Shown: in pieces, positions 9,239 through 16,938 of the stretch | Position numbering within the stretch: the stretch's first letter is position 1 | Layout of the letters: each line of letters opens with the position of its first letter | Assembly (NCBI GenBank): GCA_002698575.1 | Contig: NZZG01000186.1 | Span: 1,834-65,833, forward strand | Length of the DNA stretch: 64,000 nt | Origin: Pimelobacter sp. | Lineage (GTDB): Bacteria > Actinomycetota > Actinomycetes > Propionibacteriales > Nocardioidaceae | Reading direction: 5' to 3' | Notes under the pieces: model-generated | What the model saw: the letters and a program-made list of their open reading frames with translations, nothing else | Told to the model about the DNA's origin: nothing | Database searches by the model: none | Program-made: the position numbers and the translations under genes

Positions 9239-9263
9239 CGGCGGTCCTTCGATCGGCGGAGAA

Positions 9264-9277
9264 TTGGCACGCGTCAA
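9264..9277. promoter_or_regulatory. TTGRCRCGCGTCAA operator, copy 1
   Basis: TTGGCACGCGTCAA, one base off the TTGACRCGCGTCAA palindrome also found at 34529-34542 and 45663-45676. Read on the minus strand it supplies a TTGACG -35-like hexamer upstream of the ADC-like gene. Confidence 0.5.
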
Positions 9278-9459
9278 ATTAGCGCAGAGCTGTGGCGTGC
9301 GCCACAGCTCGGGACGAGGCCGTCCGTGAGAGAACAATCCAGCGGCCTGTGCCGTGGGACCGGGCCTCCGGCAACCAGGCCGGAAGACTGGCGCCCCGTC
9401 AGCAGGGGAGAGCGCATGATCGGCCACGTGCGGTGCCACGTTGCCCCTACCCTGTGCCG

Positions 9460-10092
9460 GTGACCACCGAATCCTCGTCGTACGGGCGATTCACGAGCGC
9501 CCCTGCGACGCCTCGCGAGCAGCCGTCCGCCCGACTCGCGTGGTGGGCGCTGGTGCTGGCGCTCGTGCCTTTCGGTCCGTCATGGGTCGTGGCGGCGGTA
9601 CTGGGAGTCGTGGTCCTGCGTCGGGGTCGCGACGGACGGGACCACGGGGAGAGACAGGCCTTCGCGGCACTGGTGATCGTGGGACTCTGGGGTCTCCTCA
9701 CGGTGCTCGTGCCGTCGCTCTTTTTAGGGCTGGCCGACAAGGTGTTGGGAGCCGACGAGATCACCAGGACGCAGACGCTCGAGGTCGGCGACCTGCGCCC
9801 CGGCTACTGCCTGCGGGACGCGTTGTCCGAGGGCTCGCAGGCTGCCGTGGTCGTGACCCCGTGCGACCAGCCGCACGCAGCCGAGGTCTTCGCCCGCTTC
9901 GACCTTGATGTCACCCGCTACCCCGGGGTGCAGGAGACCTCGGAGTTGGCCGCCGAGGGATGTGACCAGCGACTTCCCGACGACACCGACCCGGACGCGC
10001 GCCTCACGTACTTCGTCCCGCGGTCGCCCTACAACTTCTACCGCGACAAGCACGTGGTCTGCCTGCTGGACGCGCCTGGTGCACCCGGCTGA
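9460..10092 (+). CDS. DUF4190/septum-formation-domain membrane protein, copy A
   Basis: A 210-residue protein with a short Ser/Pro/Thr-rich N-terminus, two membrane segments (about 27-52 and 68-92) separated by a basic loop RRGRDGRDHGERQ (DUF4190 layout), and an external domain. That domain holds paired cysteines in LRPGYCLRD, TPCDQPHAAEVF and GCDQ, typical of the 'septum formation' family; the family name does not prove a division role. The GTG start follows TACCCT (9448-9453) by 6 nt, so it is probably leaderless. It is a paralogue of the next gene. The function is unknown. Confidence 0.75.
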   Translation: MTTESSSYGRFTSAPATPREQPSARLAWWALVLALVPFGPSWVVAAVLGVVVLRRGRDGRDHGERQAFAALVIVGLWGLLTVLVPSLFLGLADKVLGADEITRTQTLEVGDLRPGYCLRDALSEGSQAAVVVTPCDQPHAAEVFARFDLDVTRYPGVQETSELAAEGCDQRLPDDTDPDARLTYFVPRSPYNFYRDKHVVCLLDAPGAPG

Positions 10093-10147
10093 CGCCGGTT
10101 TCGACGTTCGACCTCCGCTGGACCAGACCAGTCCCTACCCTGTCCCG

Positions 10148-10900
10148 GTGACATCTGGACCTGAGCCTCCGGGGCCGCCCCTGCCGGGGCCGCCGAGCTC
10201 GTCGTCGTACGCGCGATACGCGGGGTACCCGCCCGCCTCTCCTGGCTACGGGCGCTTCGCCGCGGCGGGCCCGCTCCCGGAGCCGGAGCCGTCGCAGGCG
10301 ATGGCGCGCTGGGCGCTCGGCTTGGCGATCGTCCCGTGCGGGCTGCTCTGGCTCGTCGGCGCCGGGCTCGCGATCGCCGTGCTGCGCCGCAACCGGGACG
10401 GGCGCAACCACGGCAGGAAGAAGGCCATCGCGGCCCTGATCGTGGCCGGCTTGTGGTTGCTGCTGGCCTTCGCCCTGCCCGCCACCCTCCTCGCGATCGC
10501 CCCCGACCGCTCCGACAGTGGCCAGGTGACGAGCGAGGGGTCGGTGACCCCGCAGGAGCTCCAGGTCGGCGACTGCATCCCCGACCTGCTCTCCGAGGGC
10601 TACAAGCTGACCGTCAAGGTCTCGCCCTGTGCTGAGCCGCACCAGAGCGAGGTCTTCGCCAACTTCGACCTGACGGTCTCCACCTACCCCGGGGAGGAGG
10701 ACACCCGAGCCCTCGCCGAGCAGGGATGCTTCGACCGTCTCCAGGAGCTGCTGCCCCGCCGCAAGCTCGCCACGGCGAGCGTGCTCTACCTCTACCCCTT
10801 CAGTGGGACCGCCTTCCGCGAGGATCGCGGCGTCTCCTGCCTGGTGGAGTCGGACGTGCCGGTCACGGACCGGATCGTCGAGCTGCCCCCGGTAGGTTGA
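10148..10900 (+). CDS. DUF4190/septum-formation-domain membrane protein, copy B
   Basis: A 250-residue paralogue of the preceding gene. It has a Pro/Tyr-rich cytoplasmic N-terminus, two membrane segments (about 60-82 and 98-120) around a basic loop RRNRDGRNHGRKK, and a cysteine-containing external domain (VGDCIPD, SPCAEPHQSEVF, QGCFDR, SCLVE). The promoter repeats that of copy A almost exactly: TACCCT at 10136-10141, then six bases and GTG. This indicates a duplication that included the promoter, with each copy transcribed on its own. The two proteins probably insert in the membrane with the cysteine domain outside. The role is unknown. Confidence 0.75.
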   Translation: MTSGPEPPGPPLPGPPSSSSYARYAGYPPASPGYGRFAAAGPLPEPEPSQAMARWALGLAIVPCGLLWLVGAGLAIAVLRRNRDGRNHGRKKAIAALIVAGLWLLLAFALPATLLAIAPDRSDSGQVTSEGSVTPQELQVGDCIPDLLSEGYKLTVKVSPCAEPHQSEVFANFDLTVSTYPGEEDTRALAEQGCFDRLQELLPRRKLATASVLYLYPFSGTAFREDRGVSCLVESDVPVTDRIVELPPVG

Positions 10901-10904
10901 GGTC

Positions 10905-12335
10905 GTGAGCACCCGACGTACGGCGAACGTGGTCGGCTCCGGACCCAACGGGCTGGCCGCCGCCGTCGCCCTGGCCCAGCGGGGCGTGGCCGTCACGGTG
11001 CTGGAGGCCGCGACCGAGATCGGTGGTGGCACGCGTACGGCGGAGCTCACCGAGCCCGGCGTCCTCCACGACGTGTGCTCGGCCATCCACCCCTTCGGCG
11101 TCGCCTCGCCCTTCCTGCGCACCCTTCCGCTGTCGCAGCACGGGCTGCGCTGGTGCTGGCCCGAGGTCGACGTCGCGCACCCGCTCGAGGACGGGAGCGC
11201 GGGCGTCCTGAAGGGCGACGTCGTCGAGACCGCCGCGGGCCTGGGGGTCGACGGTCGCCGCTGGCGCCAGGTCTTCGGTCCGCTCCAGGCGGCCTTCCCA
11301 CAGCTCGCCGACGACATCCTCGGGCCGCTGATCAGCGTGCCCGGCCACCCGGTCAAGCTGGCGCAGTTCGGGCTGCGTGCCGGGCTGCCCGCGACCGTGC
11401 TGGCGCGCGCGTTCCGCACCCCGCAGGCCCGCGCGCTCTTCCTGGGCTGCGCCGCCCACGTCTACCGGCCCCTGGGTGGGCTGGCCTCGTCCTCGGTCGG
11501 GGCGATGATGATCGCCGCCGGGCACGTGCACGGCTGGCCGGCGGCCCAGGGCGGCTCGCAGGCCATCACCGCGGCGCTGGCGAGCCTGCTCCGCGAGCTC
11601 GGAGGGACCATCGTGCTCGCGCACCACGTGCGCTCGACCGCCGACCTGCCGCCCGCGCAGGTCACGCTCTTCGACACCACGCCCACCGGCTTCGCCGACA
11701 TCCTGGGTGAGCAGGCGGACGTGGGCCACGGCAAGGCCTACCGCTCCTGGTCCTACGGCCCGGCCGCCTACAAGGTCGACCTGGCCGTGCGCGACGGCAT
11801 CCCGTGGACGGCGGAGTCGGCGCGCAAGGCCGGCACCGTGCACGTCGGCGGGGCCGCCGAGGTGATGGTGCGCTCCGAGCGCGACACCGTGGCCGGCCGG
11901 ATGCCCGAGCGGCCGTTCATCCTGGTCGGCCAGCAGTACCTCGCCGACCCCTCCCGCTCGGCCGGCGACGTGCACCCCGTGTGGGCCTACGCCCACGTCC
12001 CGCACGGCTACGCCGGAGACGCGACCGGCGTCGTGCTCGACGAGATCGAGCGCTACGCCCCCGGCTTCCGCGACCGCATCGTCGCCACGGCGGTGATGAC
12101 CCCGGCCGACTACGAGACCTACAACCCCAACTACGTGGGCGGGGACATCGCCATGGGAGCCAACACGCTGCCTCAGCTCATCGCCCGACCGGCGCTGGCC
12201 GCCGACCCCTACGACACCGGCGTACCGGGCATGTACCTCTGCTCGGCCTCCACGCCTCCCGGGGCCGGCGTGCACGGGATGTGTGGCTACCGCGCCGCGC
12301 AGAGTGCGTTGCGGCACCTCGACCGCCTGGGTTGA
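10905..12335 (+). CDS. Phytoene-desaturase-family NAD(P)/FAD oxidoreductase
   Basis: A 476-residue flavoprotein of the COG1233 type. It has an N-terminal dinucleotide fold VVGSGPNGLAAAVALAQRG (about 9-28), an acidic residue that would bind ribose (LEAA), GGGTRT shortly after, and a C-terminal FAD-contact region ending GVHGMCGYRAAQSAL. It would desaturate or isomerise a hydrophobic isoprenoid-like substrate. There are no carotenoid synthesis genes nearby, so a true phytoene role is unlikely. GTG 10905 follows TAGGTT (10893-10898) by 6 nt; this -10 overlaps the end of the upstream gene. The 3' end shares a hairpin with the convergent OYE gene. Confidence 0.82.
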   Translation: MSTRRTANVVGSGPNGLAAAVALAQRGVAVTVLEAATEIGGGTRTAELTEPGVLHDVCSAIHPFGVASPFLRTLPLSQHGLRWCWPEVDVAHPLEDGSAGVLKGDVVETAAGLGVDGRRWRQVFGPLQAAFPQLADDILGPLISVPGHPVKLAQFGLRAGLPATVLARAFRTPQARALFLGCAAHVYRPLGGLASSSVGAMMIAAGHVHGWPAAQGGSQAITAALASLLRELGGTIVLAHHVRSTADLPPAQVTLFDTTPTGFADILGEQADVGHGKAYRSWSYGPAAYKVDLAVRDGIPWTAESARKAGTVHVGGAAEVMVRSERDTVAGRMPERPFILVGQQYLADPSRSAGDVHPVWAYAHVPHGYAGDATGVVLDEIERYAPGFRDRIVATAVMTPADYETYNPNYVGGDIAMGANTLPQLIARPALAADPYDTGVPGMYLCSASTPPGAGVHGMCGYRAAQSALRHLDRLG

Positions 12336-12351
12336 GCGCCGAGCTCAACCC
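12329..12351. terminator. Bidirectional terminator overlapping two stop codons
   Basis: GGGTTGAGC (12329-12337) pairs perfectly with GCTCAACCC (12343-12351) across a 5-nt loop. The left arm contains the TGA of the plus-strand oxidoreductase and the right arm the stop of the minus-strand OYE gene. Confidence 0.65.
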
Positions 12352-13448
12352 TGGCTGACCAGACCGTCCCAGCCCTTCGCGAGGTAGTCGAGGAAGTCCC
12401 GACCCACGTGCTCGGCGGCGAGGTGCTCGCGGGTCACCGGGGGTGCCACCGCGACGAAGCCGGCATCGGCGACGGCGCGCGCGGCGAAGTCGTGGTGCAG
12501 GATCGCGCCCATCCCCACGCTCACGAAGTCGGCTCCGCGCTCCAGGCACCAGGTCGCGTCGGCGGCGGAGAGGACCTTGCCAGCGACGCCGAGCCGGGTC
12601 TCGCCGCGCTCGAGACCGGTGAAGTGGTCGATCAGGAGACGCTCCTCCTCGCCTGCGGCCACGTCGCCGCGTGGCGACATGAACACGTCCCACAACGACA
12701 TGTCGAGGTAGTCCAGCAGGCCCGAGGTCAGCACGAGTGCCGCGACCTCGACGCCCTCGGCCACGGTGAGCCCGTTGCCCTCGGGGGTGAGGCGGAGCCC
12801 GAGCTGGAAGTCCGGGCCGGTGGCGTCCCGGATGCCGGCGAGGATCTCCAGCAACATCCGCGAGCGGTTCGCCATCGATCCGCCGTACGCGTCGCAGCGG
12901 TCGTTGTGCCGTGGGTCGAGGAACTGGCCGACGAGGTAGCCGTGGGCGCCGTGGACCTCCACGCCGTCGAAGCCGGCCGTCTCGGCCCGGACGGCGGCGG
13001 CGACGAAGTCCTGCACGCTCTCCTCGACCTCGGCCGTCGTCATCGCCACCGAGCCGGTCCGCGGGTCGTCCCACGGGCACTGGTTGGGCCGGCCGGACAG
13101 GGCGGGGTCGGCGCGACGTCCGCCGTGGTGCAGCTGCACCGAGGAGACCGTCCCGGTCGTCCGCAGGGCCTCGGCCAGCCGCGTGAGCCCCGGGAGGTGC
13201 GCGTCCGAGGCGATGCCGAGCTGTCCGCCCCAGGCCTGGCCGGCCGGGGCGACGTAGGTGGCACACGTCATCACCAGGCCGGTGCCGCCCCGACCGCGGG
13301 CCTCGAGCCAGCGCAGCTCGTCGTCGGACACCGTGCCGTCGGCGTGGCTCTGGGTGTTGGTCAGCGGAGCCAGGGCGAAACGGTTGGCCCAGGTGGGTCC
13401 GTGCGCGAGGTCCAGGGGGCTGCTGATCGCTGCGGGAGTCGGTTCCAT
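12345..13448 (-). CDS. NADH:flavin oxidoreductase, Old Yellow Enzyme family
   Basis: A 367-residue FMN-binding TIM-barrel protein. Family motifs include APLTNTQSHADG near the N-terminus, the substrate-binding VEVHGAHGYLVGQFLDP (about 185), and DRCDAYGGSMANRSRM. OYE enzymes reduce activated C=C bonds with NAD(P)H, or act as dienoyl-CoA or enone reductases. An enone reductase would suit the surrounding lipid and steroid genes, but nothing fixes the substrate. There is no sign of the 4Fe-4S extension of 2,4-dienoyl-CoA reductases, so it is the short form. ATG 13448 is chosen; GTG 13451 is directly before it. Confidence 0.88.
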   Translation of the reverse strand: MEPTPAAISSPLDLAHGPTWANRFALAPLTNTQSHADGTVSDDELRWLEARGRGGTGLVMTCATYVAPAGQAWGGQLGIASDAHLPGLTRLAEALRTTGTVSSVQLHHGGRRADPALSGRPNQCPWDDPRTGSVAMTTAEVEESVQDFVAAAVRAETAGFDGVEVHGAHGYLVGQFLDPRHNDRCDAYGGSMANRSRMLLEILAGIRDATGPDFQLGLRLTPEGNGLTVAEGVEVAALVLTSGLLDYLDMSLWDVFMSPRGDVAAGEEERLLIDHFTGLERGETRLGVAGKVLSAADATWCLERGADFVSVGMGAILHHDFAARAVADAGFVAVAPPVTREHLAAEHVGRDFLDYLAKGWDGLVSQG

Positions 13449-13492
13449 CACCCGCCCATCCTGCCGGGCGGGACGTGACCGTGTTGAAGCGA

Positions 13493-13511
13493 CTACCCTA
13501 GGGGGGTATGG
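13493..13511. promoter_or_regulatory. CsoR-type copper operator
   Basis: An imperfect G-tract inverted repeat (CTACCCTAGGGGGGTATGG) of the kind bound by CsoR. It covers the proposed -10 TATGGT (13507-13512) of csoR, so apo-CsoR would block the promoter and Cu(I) would release it. Confidence 0.6.
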
Positions 13512-13519
13512 TTTCCGGC

Positions 13520-13822
13520 ATGGACGACGAGACCGGGACCCCGCCGGGCTACCTGACCCGCAAGGACGACTACCTCAAGCGGATGCGCCGGATCGAGGGC
13601 CAGGTCAAGGGCATCGAGCGGATGATCGGCGAGGAGAAGTACTGCATCGACATCCTCACCCAGGTCTCCGCGGTGACCAAGGCGCTGCAGGCGGTCGCGC
13701 TCGGCCTGGTGGACGAGCACATGAGCCACTGCGTGCTCGACGCCGCCCGGGCCGGCTCACCGGAGGCCGAGGTCAAGCTCAAGGAAGCCTCCGACGCGAT
13801 CGCCCGCCTCGTCCGCTCCTGA
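13520..13822 (+). CDS. csoR: Copper-sensing repressor CsoR
   Basis: A 100-residue all-helical metal-sensing repressor. It carries the Cu(I) ligands Cys (in EKYCIDIL) and the His/Cys pair of DEHMSHC (H-x3-C), as in Mycobacterium CsoR. ATG 13520 lies 7 nt after TATGGT; an ATG at 13508 is in frame but would lie inside the -10 element. It is first in the operon with copZ and copA and has its own operator just upstream. Copper binding should derepress the whole operon. Confidence 0.9.
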   Translation: MDDETGTPPGYLTRKDDYLKRMRRIEGQVKGIERMIGEEKYCIDILTQVSAVTKALQAVALGLVDEHMSHCVLDAARAGSPEAEVKLKEASDAIARLVRS

Positions 13823-13860
13823 CCACCACGCCGCACCCACGACCGAGAGGACACCGAACC

Positions 13861-14073
13861 ATGACGAGCCCGATCACCAGCACCTACACGGTCACCGGGA
13901 TGACCTGCCAGCACTGCGTCGCCTCGGTGAGCGAGGAGGTCTCCGAGATCGCCGGGGTGACCGAGGTCGGCGTCGACCTCGCCAGCGGCCTGGTCACCGT
14001 GACCAGCAGCGAGCCGATCGCCGAGGACGCCGTCCGCGCTGCGGTCGACGAAGCCGGCTACGCGCTCGCCTGA
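13861..14073 (+). CDS. copZ: Copper chaperone, HMA domain (CopZ)
   Basis: A 70-residue single heavy-metal-associated domain with the Cu(I)-binding GMTCQHC at residues 14-20 and the usual beta-alpha-beta-beta-alpha-beta pattern. It delivers Cu(I) to the P-type ATPase encoded 12 bp downstream. A purine-rich AGAGGA precedes the ATG. It lies between csoR and copA, the standard order. Confidence 0.92.
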   Translation: MTSPITSTYTVTGMTCQHCVASVSEEVSEIAGVTEVGVDLASGLVTVTSSEPIAEDAVRAAVDEAGYALA

Positions 14074-14085
14074 GGGGTGTCCTGC

Positions 14086-16341
14086 ATGAGCACCGACTCC
14101 GCGACGGATGCCGCTGGTCGTCAGGTCGACCTGGCGATCACCGGCATGACCTGCGCCTCGTGCGCCAACCGGATCCAACGCAAGCTCAACAAGGTCGAGG
14201 GCGTCACCGCCAGCGTCAACTACGCCACCGAGAAGGCCAGCGTCACCTACGACGCGAGCGTCTCGACAGACCTGCTCCTCGCGACCGTCGAGTCCGCCGG
14301 GTACGGCGCCAGCCTCCCGTCGCAGCCGGCCGACGCGCCGGAGCGCCCCGGAGCGTCGCTGCGGACCCGGATGCTGGTCTCGGCCCTGCTCAGCGTCCCG
14401 GTCATCGCGATGGCGATGGTGCCGCCCCTGCAGGTCGACGGGTGGCAGTGGCTCTCCCTGGTGCTCGCGACCCCCGTGGTGCTGTGGGGTGCGCTGCCCT
14501 TCCATCGGGCAGCCTGGGCCAACCTGCGCCACGGCGCCACCACCATGGACACGCTCATCTCGATGGGCACGCTCGCCGCCTTCGGGTGGTCGCTGTACGC
14601 GCTGGTGCTCGGCTCCGCCGGAGAGATCGGGATGACCCACTCCTTCGACCTGGTCGTCGACCTGGGCCGCCGTACGGACGGTGCCGACAACATCTACCTG
14701 GAGGCCGCCACGGGCGTGACCACCTTCCTGCTGGTCGGTCGCTGGTTGGAGGAGCGCGCCAAGGGACGGGCGGGAGCTGCCCTGCGTGCGCTCCTGGACC
14801 TCGGCGCGCGCGACGTCGCCGTGCTGCGCGACGGCGCCGAGACCCGGGTCCCGATCGACCGGCTCGCCGCTGGTGACGTCTTCGTGGTGCGTCCCGGGGA
14901 GAAGGTGGCCACAGACGGCGTCGTCGTGGAGGGCACGTCGGCGATCGACGCGTCCTTGCTGACCGGGGAGTCCGTGCCCGTGGAGGTCGGGGTCGGTGAC
15001 GACGTCACCGGAGCGACGATCAACGCCGGCGGCCGGCTCGTCGTCCGCGCGAGCAGGGTGGGCGCCGAGACCCAGCTCGCGCAGATGGCACGGCTCGTGG
15101 AGCAGGCGCAGAACGGCAAGGCCGCTGCCCAGCGGCTCGCCGATCGCATCTCCGGCATCTTCGTGCCGGCCGTGATCGTCCTGGCCGTCGCCACCTTCCT
15201 CGGCTGGGTCGTGCTGGCCGACGACGTCACCGCCGCCTTCACGGCAGCGGTCGCCGTGCTGATCATCGCCTGTCCCTGCGCCCTGGGACTGGCAACGCCG
15301 GTGGCGCTGATGGTCGGCACGGGGCGCGGTGCCCAGCTCGGGATCCTGATCAAGGGGCCCGAGGTGCTCGAGCAGACGCGAGCGGTCGACGTGGTGCTGC
15401 TCGACAAGACCGGGACCGTCACCACCGGCCGGATGGAGCTGCGCGACGTGCTCGTCGCGCCCGGCGAGGACGCGACCCAGGTGCTGGCGTCGGCCGCTGC
15501 GCTCGAGGACGCCTCCGAGCACCCGATCGCGCGCGCTGTCGTCGCCGGCGCGGCCGAGCGCGGCCTCGCCACGACGACGGAGCGGGTGACCGACTTCGCG
15601 TCGCTGTCCGGCCTCGGGGTGCGCGGCCGGGTGGCCGCCACCGACGTGGTCGTCGGTCGCCCCGGCCTCCTGCGCGACGAGGGGCTGTCCCTGTCGGTCG
15701 CGCTGGAGGATGCCGTGTCCTCGGCGCGTGAGCAGGGCGGCACCGTCGTGGCCATCGGGTGGGGCGGCGCCATGCGCGGCGCGCTCGTCGTGGCCGATGC
15801 GGTGAAGGACACCTCGGCGGAGGCGGTCGCGCTGCTGCGCGACCTCGGTCTGCGACCGGTCCTGCTGACCGGTGATGACCCGGTGGTGGCGGCCAGGGTC
15901 GCCCGCGAGGTCGGGATCGCCGAGGACGACGTGATCGCCGGGGTCCTGCCGGCCGACAAGGCGGACGTCGTCCGGCGACTGCAGGGCGAAGGCCGCGTGG
16001 TGGCGATGGTGGGCGACGGCGTCAACGACGCCGCAGCGCTGGCACAGGCCGACCTCGGCCTGGCCATGGGCACCGGCACCGACGCCGCCATCGAGGCCGG
16101 CGATCTGACGCTCGTGCGGGGGGACCTGCGCGTCGCCGCCGACGCGATCAGGCTCTCGCGCCGCACCCTGGCCGTCATCCGTGGCAACCTGCTGTGGGCG
16201 TTCAGCTACAACGTGGCCGGCTTGCCCCTGGCGGCCGCAGGACTGCTCAACCCGATGCTGGCCGGTGCGGCGATGGCGCTCTCGTCGTTGTTCGTGGTCG
16301 GGAACAGCCTGCGGCTCCGCGGTTTTCAGCCTCGCGGGTGA
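14086..16341 (+). CDS. copA: Cu(I)-exporting P1B-type ATPase
   Basis: A 751-residue copper efflux pump. It has an N-terminal HMA domain with GMTCASC (about 22-28), TGES actuator loop (about 292), the transmembrane CPC motif (IIACPCALGLATP, about 395), the phosphorylated aspartate in DKTGT (about 439), and hinge GDGVND (about 642). The YN and MxxSS residues of the last two helices mark the Cu(I) group. ATG 14086 is preceded by GAGGGG; GTG 14077 is an in-frame alternative. It is third in the csoR operon and followed by a hairpin at 16506-16531. Confidence 0.95.
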   Translation: MSTDSATDAAGRQVDLAITGMTCASCANRIQRKLNKVEGVTASVNYATEKASVTYDASVSTDLLLATVESAGYGASLPSQPADAPERPGASLRTRMLVSALLSVPVIAMAMVPPLQVDGWQWLSLVLATPVVLWGALPFHRAAWANLRHGATTMDTLISMGTLAAFGWSLYALVLGSAGEIGMTHSFDLVVDLGRRTDGADNIYLEAATGVTTFLLVGRWLEERAKGRAGAALRALLDLGARDVAVLRDGAETRVPIDRLAAGDVFVVRPGEKVATDGVVVEGTSAIDASLLTGESVPVEVGVGDDVTGATINAGGRLVVRASRVGAETQLAQMARLVEQAQNGKAAAQRLADRISGIFVPAVIVLAVATFLGWVVLADDVTAAFTAAVAVLIIACPCALGLATPVALMVGTGRGAQLGILIKGPEVLEQTRAVDVVLLDKTGTVTTGRMELRDVLVAPGEDATQVLASAAALEDASEHPIARAVVAGAAERGLATTTERVTDFASLSGLGVRGRVAATDVVVGRPGLLRDEGLSLSVALEDAVSSAREQGGTVVAIGWGGAMRGALVVADAVKDTSAEAVALLRDLGLRPVLLTGDDPVVAARVAREVGIAEDDVIAGVLPADKADVVRRLQGEGRVVAMVGDGVNDAAALAQADLGLAMGTGTDAAIEAGDLTLVRGDLRVAADAIRLSRRTLAVIRGNLLWAFSYNVAGLPLAAAGLLNPMLAGAAMALSSLFVVGNSLRLRGFQPRG

Positions 16342-16505
16342 GGATTGCGCGTCGCCAGACCGGGTAGTGTCGCAACTACCGGTGGTGGAGGCGACTTGCG
16401 CAGACGCCGACGCCCCGGTTGCCCGATGCCCTCGGGTGGTTGAGGCCCTTCCGTCTGCTCCCCAGCCGGTGGGGCCTCAGTCGCGTCCGGGCCCGGACGT
16501 GCGAA

Positions 16506-16531
16506 TCGGCCCGGGTGAGGACCCGGGCCGA
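16506..16531. terminator. Strong hairpin between copA and the DUF6458 gene
   Basis: TCGGCCCGGGT (16506-16516) pairs perfectly over 11 bp with ACCCGGGCCGA (16521-16531), loop GAGG. It lies between convergent genes and is likely the terminator of the minus-strand DUF6458 gene (15 bp from its stop) and possibly also of copA. The 164 bases between copA and this hairpin hold no supported gene. Confidence 0.75.
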
Positions 16532-16545
16532 TCGACGCTGCTGGA

Positions 16546-16785
16546 TCAGATCTCGTTGCGACGCTCGTTGACGGTCTGCGAGCCGTCCGGGTGCGTGGTC
16601 GTCTGCACCGTGCGCGAGCGGCGCTGGTTGTTGAGCGTGAAGGCGGTCAGGGCGACGATGACCACTCCGACGCCCGCCATGATGAGGCCAACGGCGTACA
16701 GGTTGACGTCGTCGACCGCGTCGTTGACCGCGAAGGCGAGGACGAGGCCCACCACGATCAGGAATCCACCGAATCCGTAACCCAT
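16546..16785 (-). CDS. DUF6458 small membrane protein
   Basis: A 79-residue protein with two membrane helices (about 5-20 and 30-52) and a polar C-terminal tail. It matches the DUF6458 layout (MGYGFGGFLIVVGLVLAFAV start). ATG 16785 is chosen over upstream starts because AAGGAGT lies just upstream (minus strand) and the extended N-terminus is compositionally unlike the family. The function is unknown; it is monocistronic. Confidence 0.75.
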   Translation of the reverse strand: MGYGFGGFLIVVGLVLAFAVNDAVDDVNLYAVGLIMAGVGVVIVALTAFTLNNQRRSRTVQTTTHPDGSQTVNERRNEI

Positions 16786-16938
16786 CTGCTGACACTCCTT
16801 GCTGGTGATCGACGCTCCGACCTGGGTGGTCCGCGTCTGCTCGTGCGGCGTCCCGTGGACACCGATCCTCCACCGTGGCAGGTGTGCGCTGCGGTCGCGT
16901 CGCCCGTGGGGGTGAGTCGCGCGCGTCGGCACCGAGCT

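Noticed and set aside
10905..12335. Carotenoid biosynthesis gene (crtI)
   Set aside because: The protein family fits, but there is no crtB, crtE or other pigment gene nearby.
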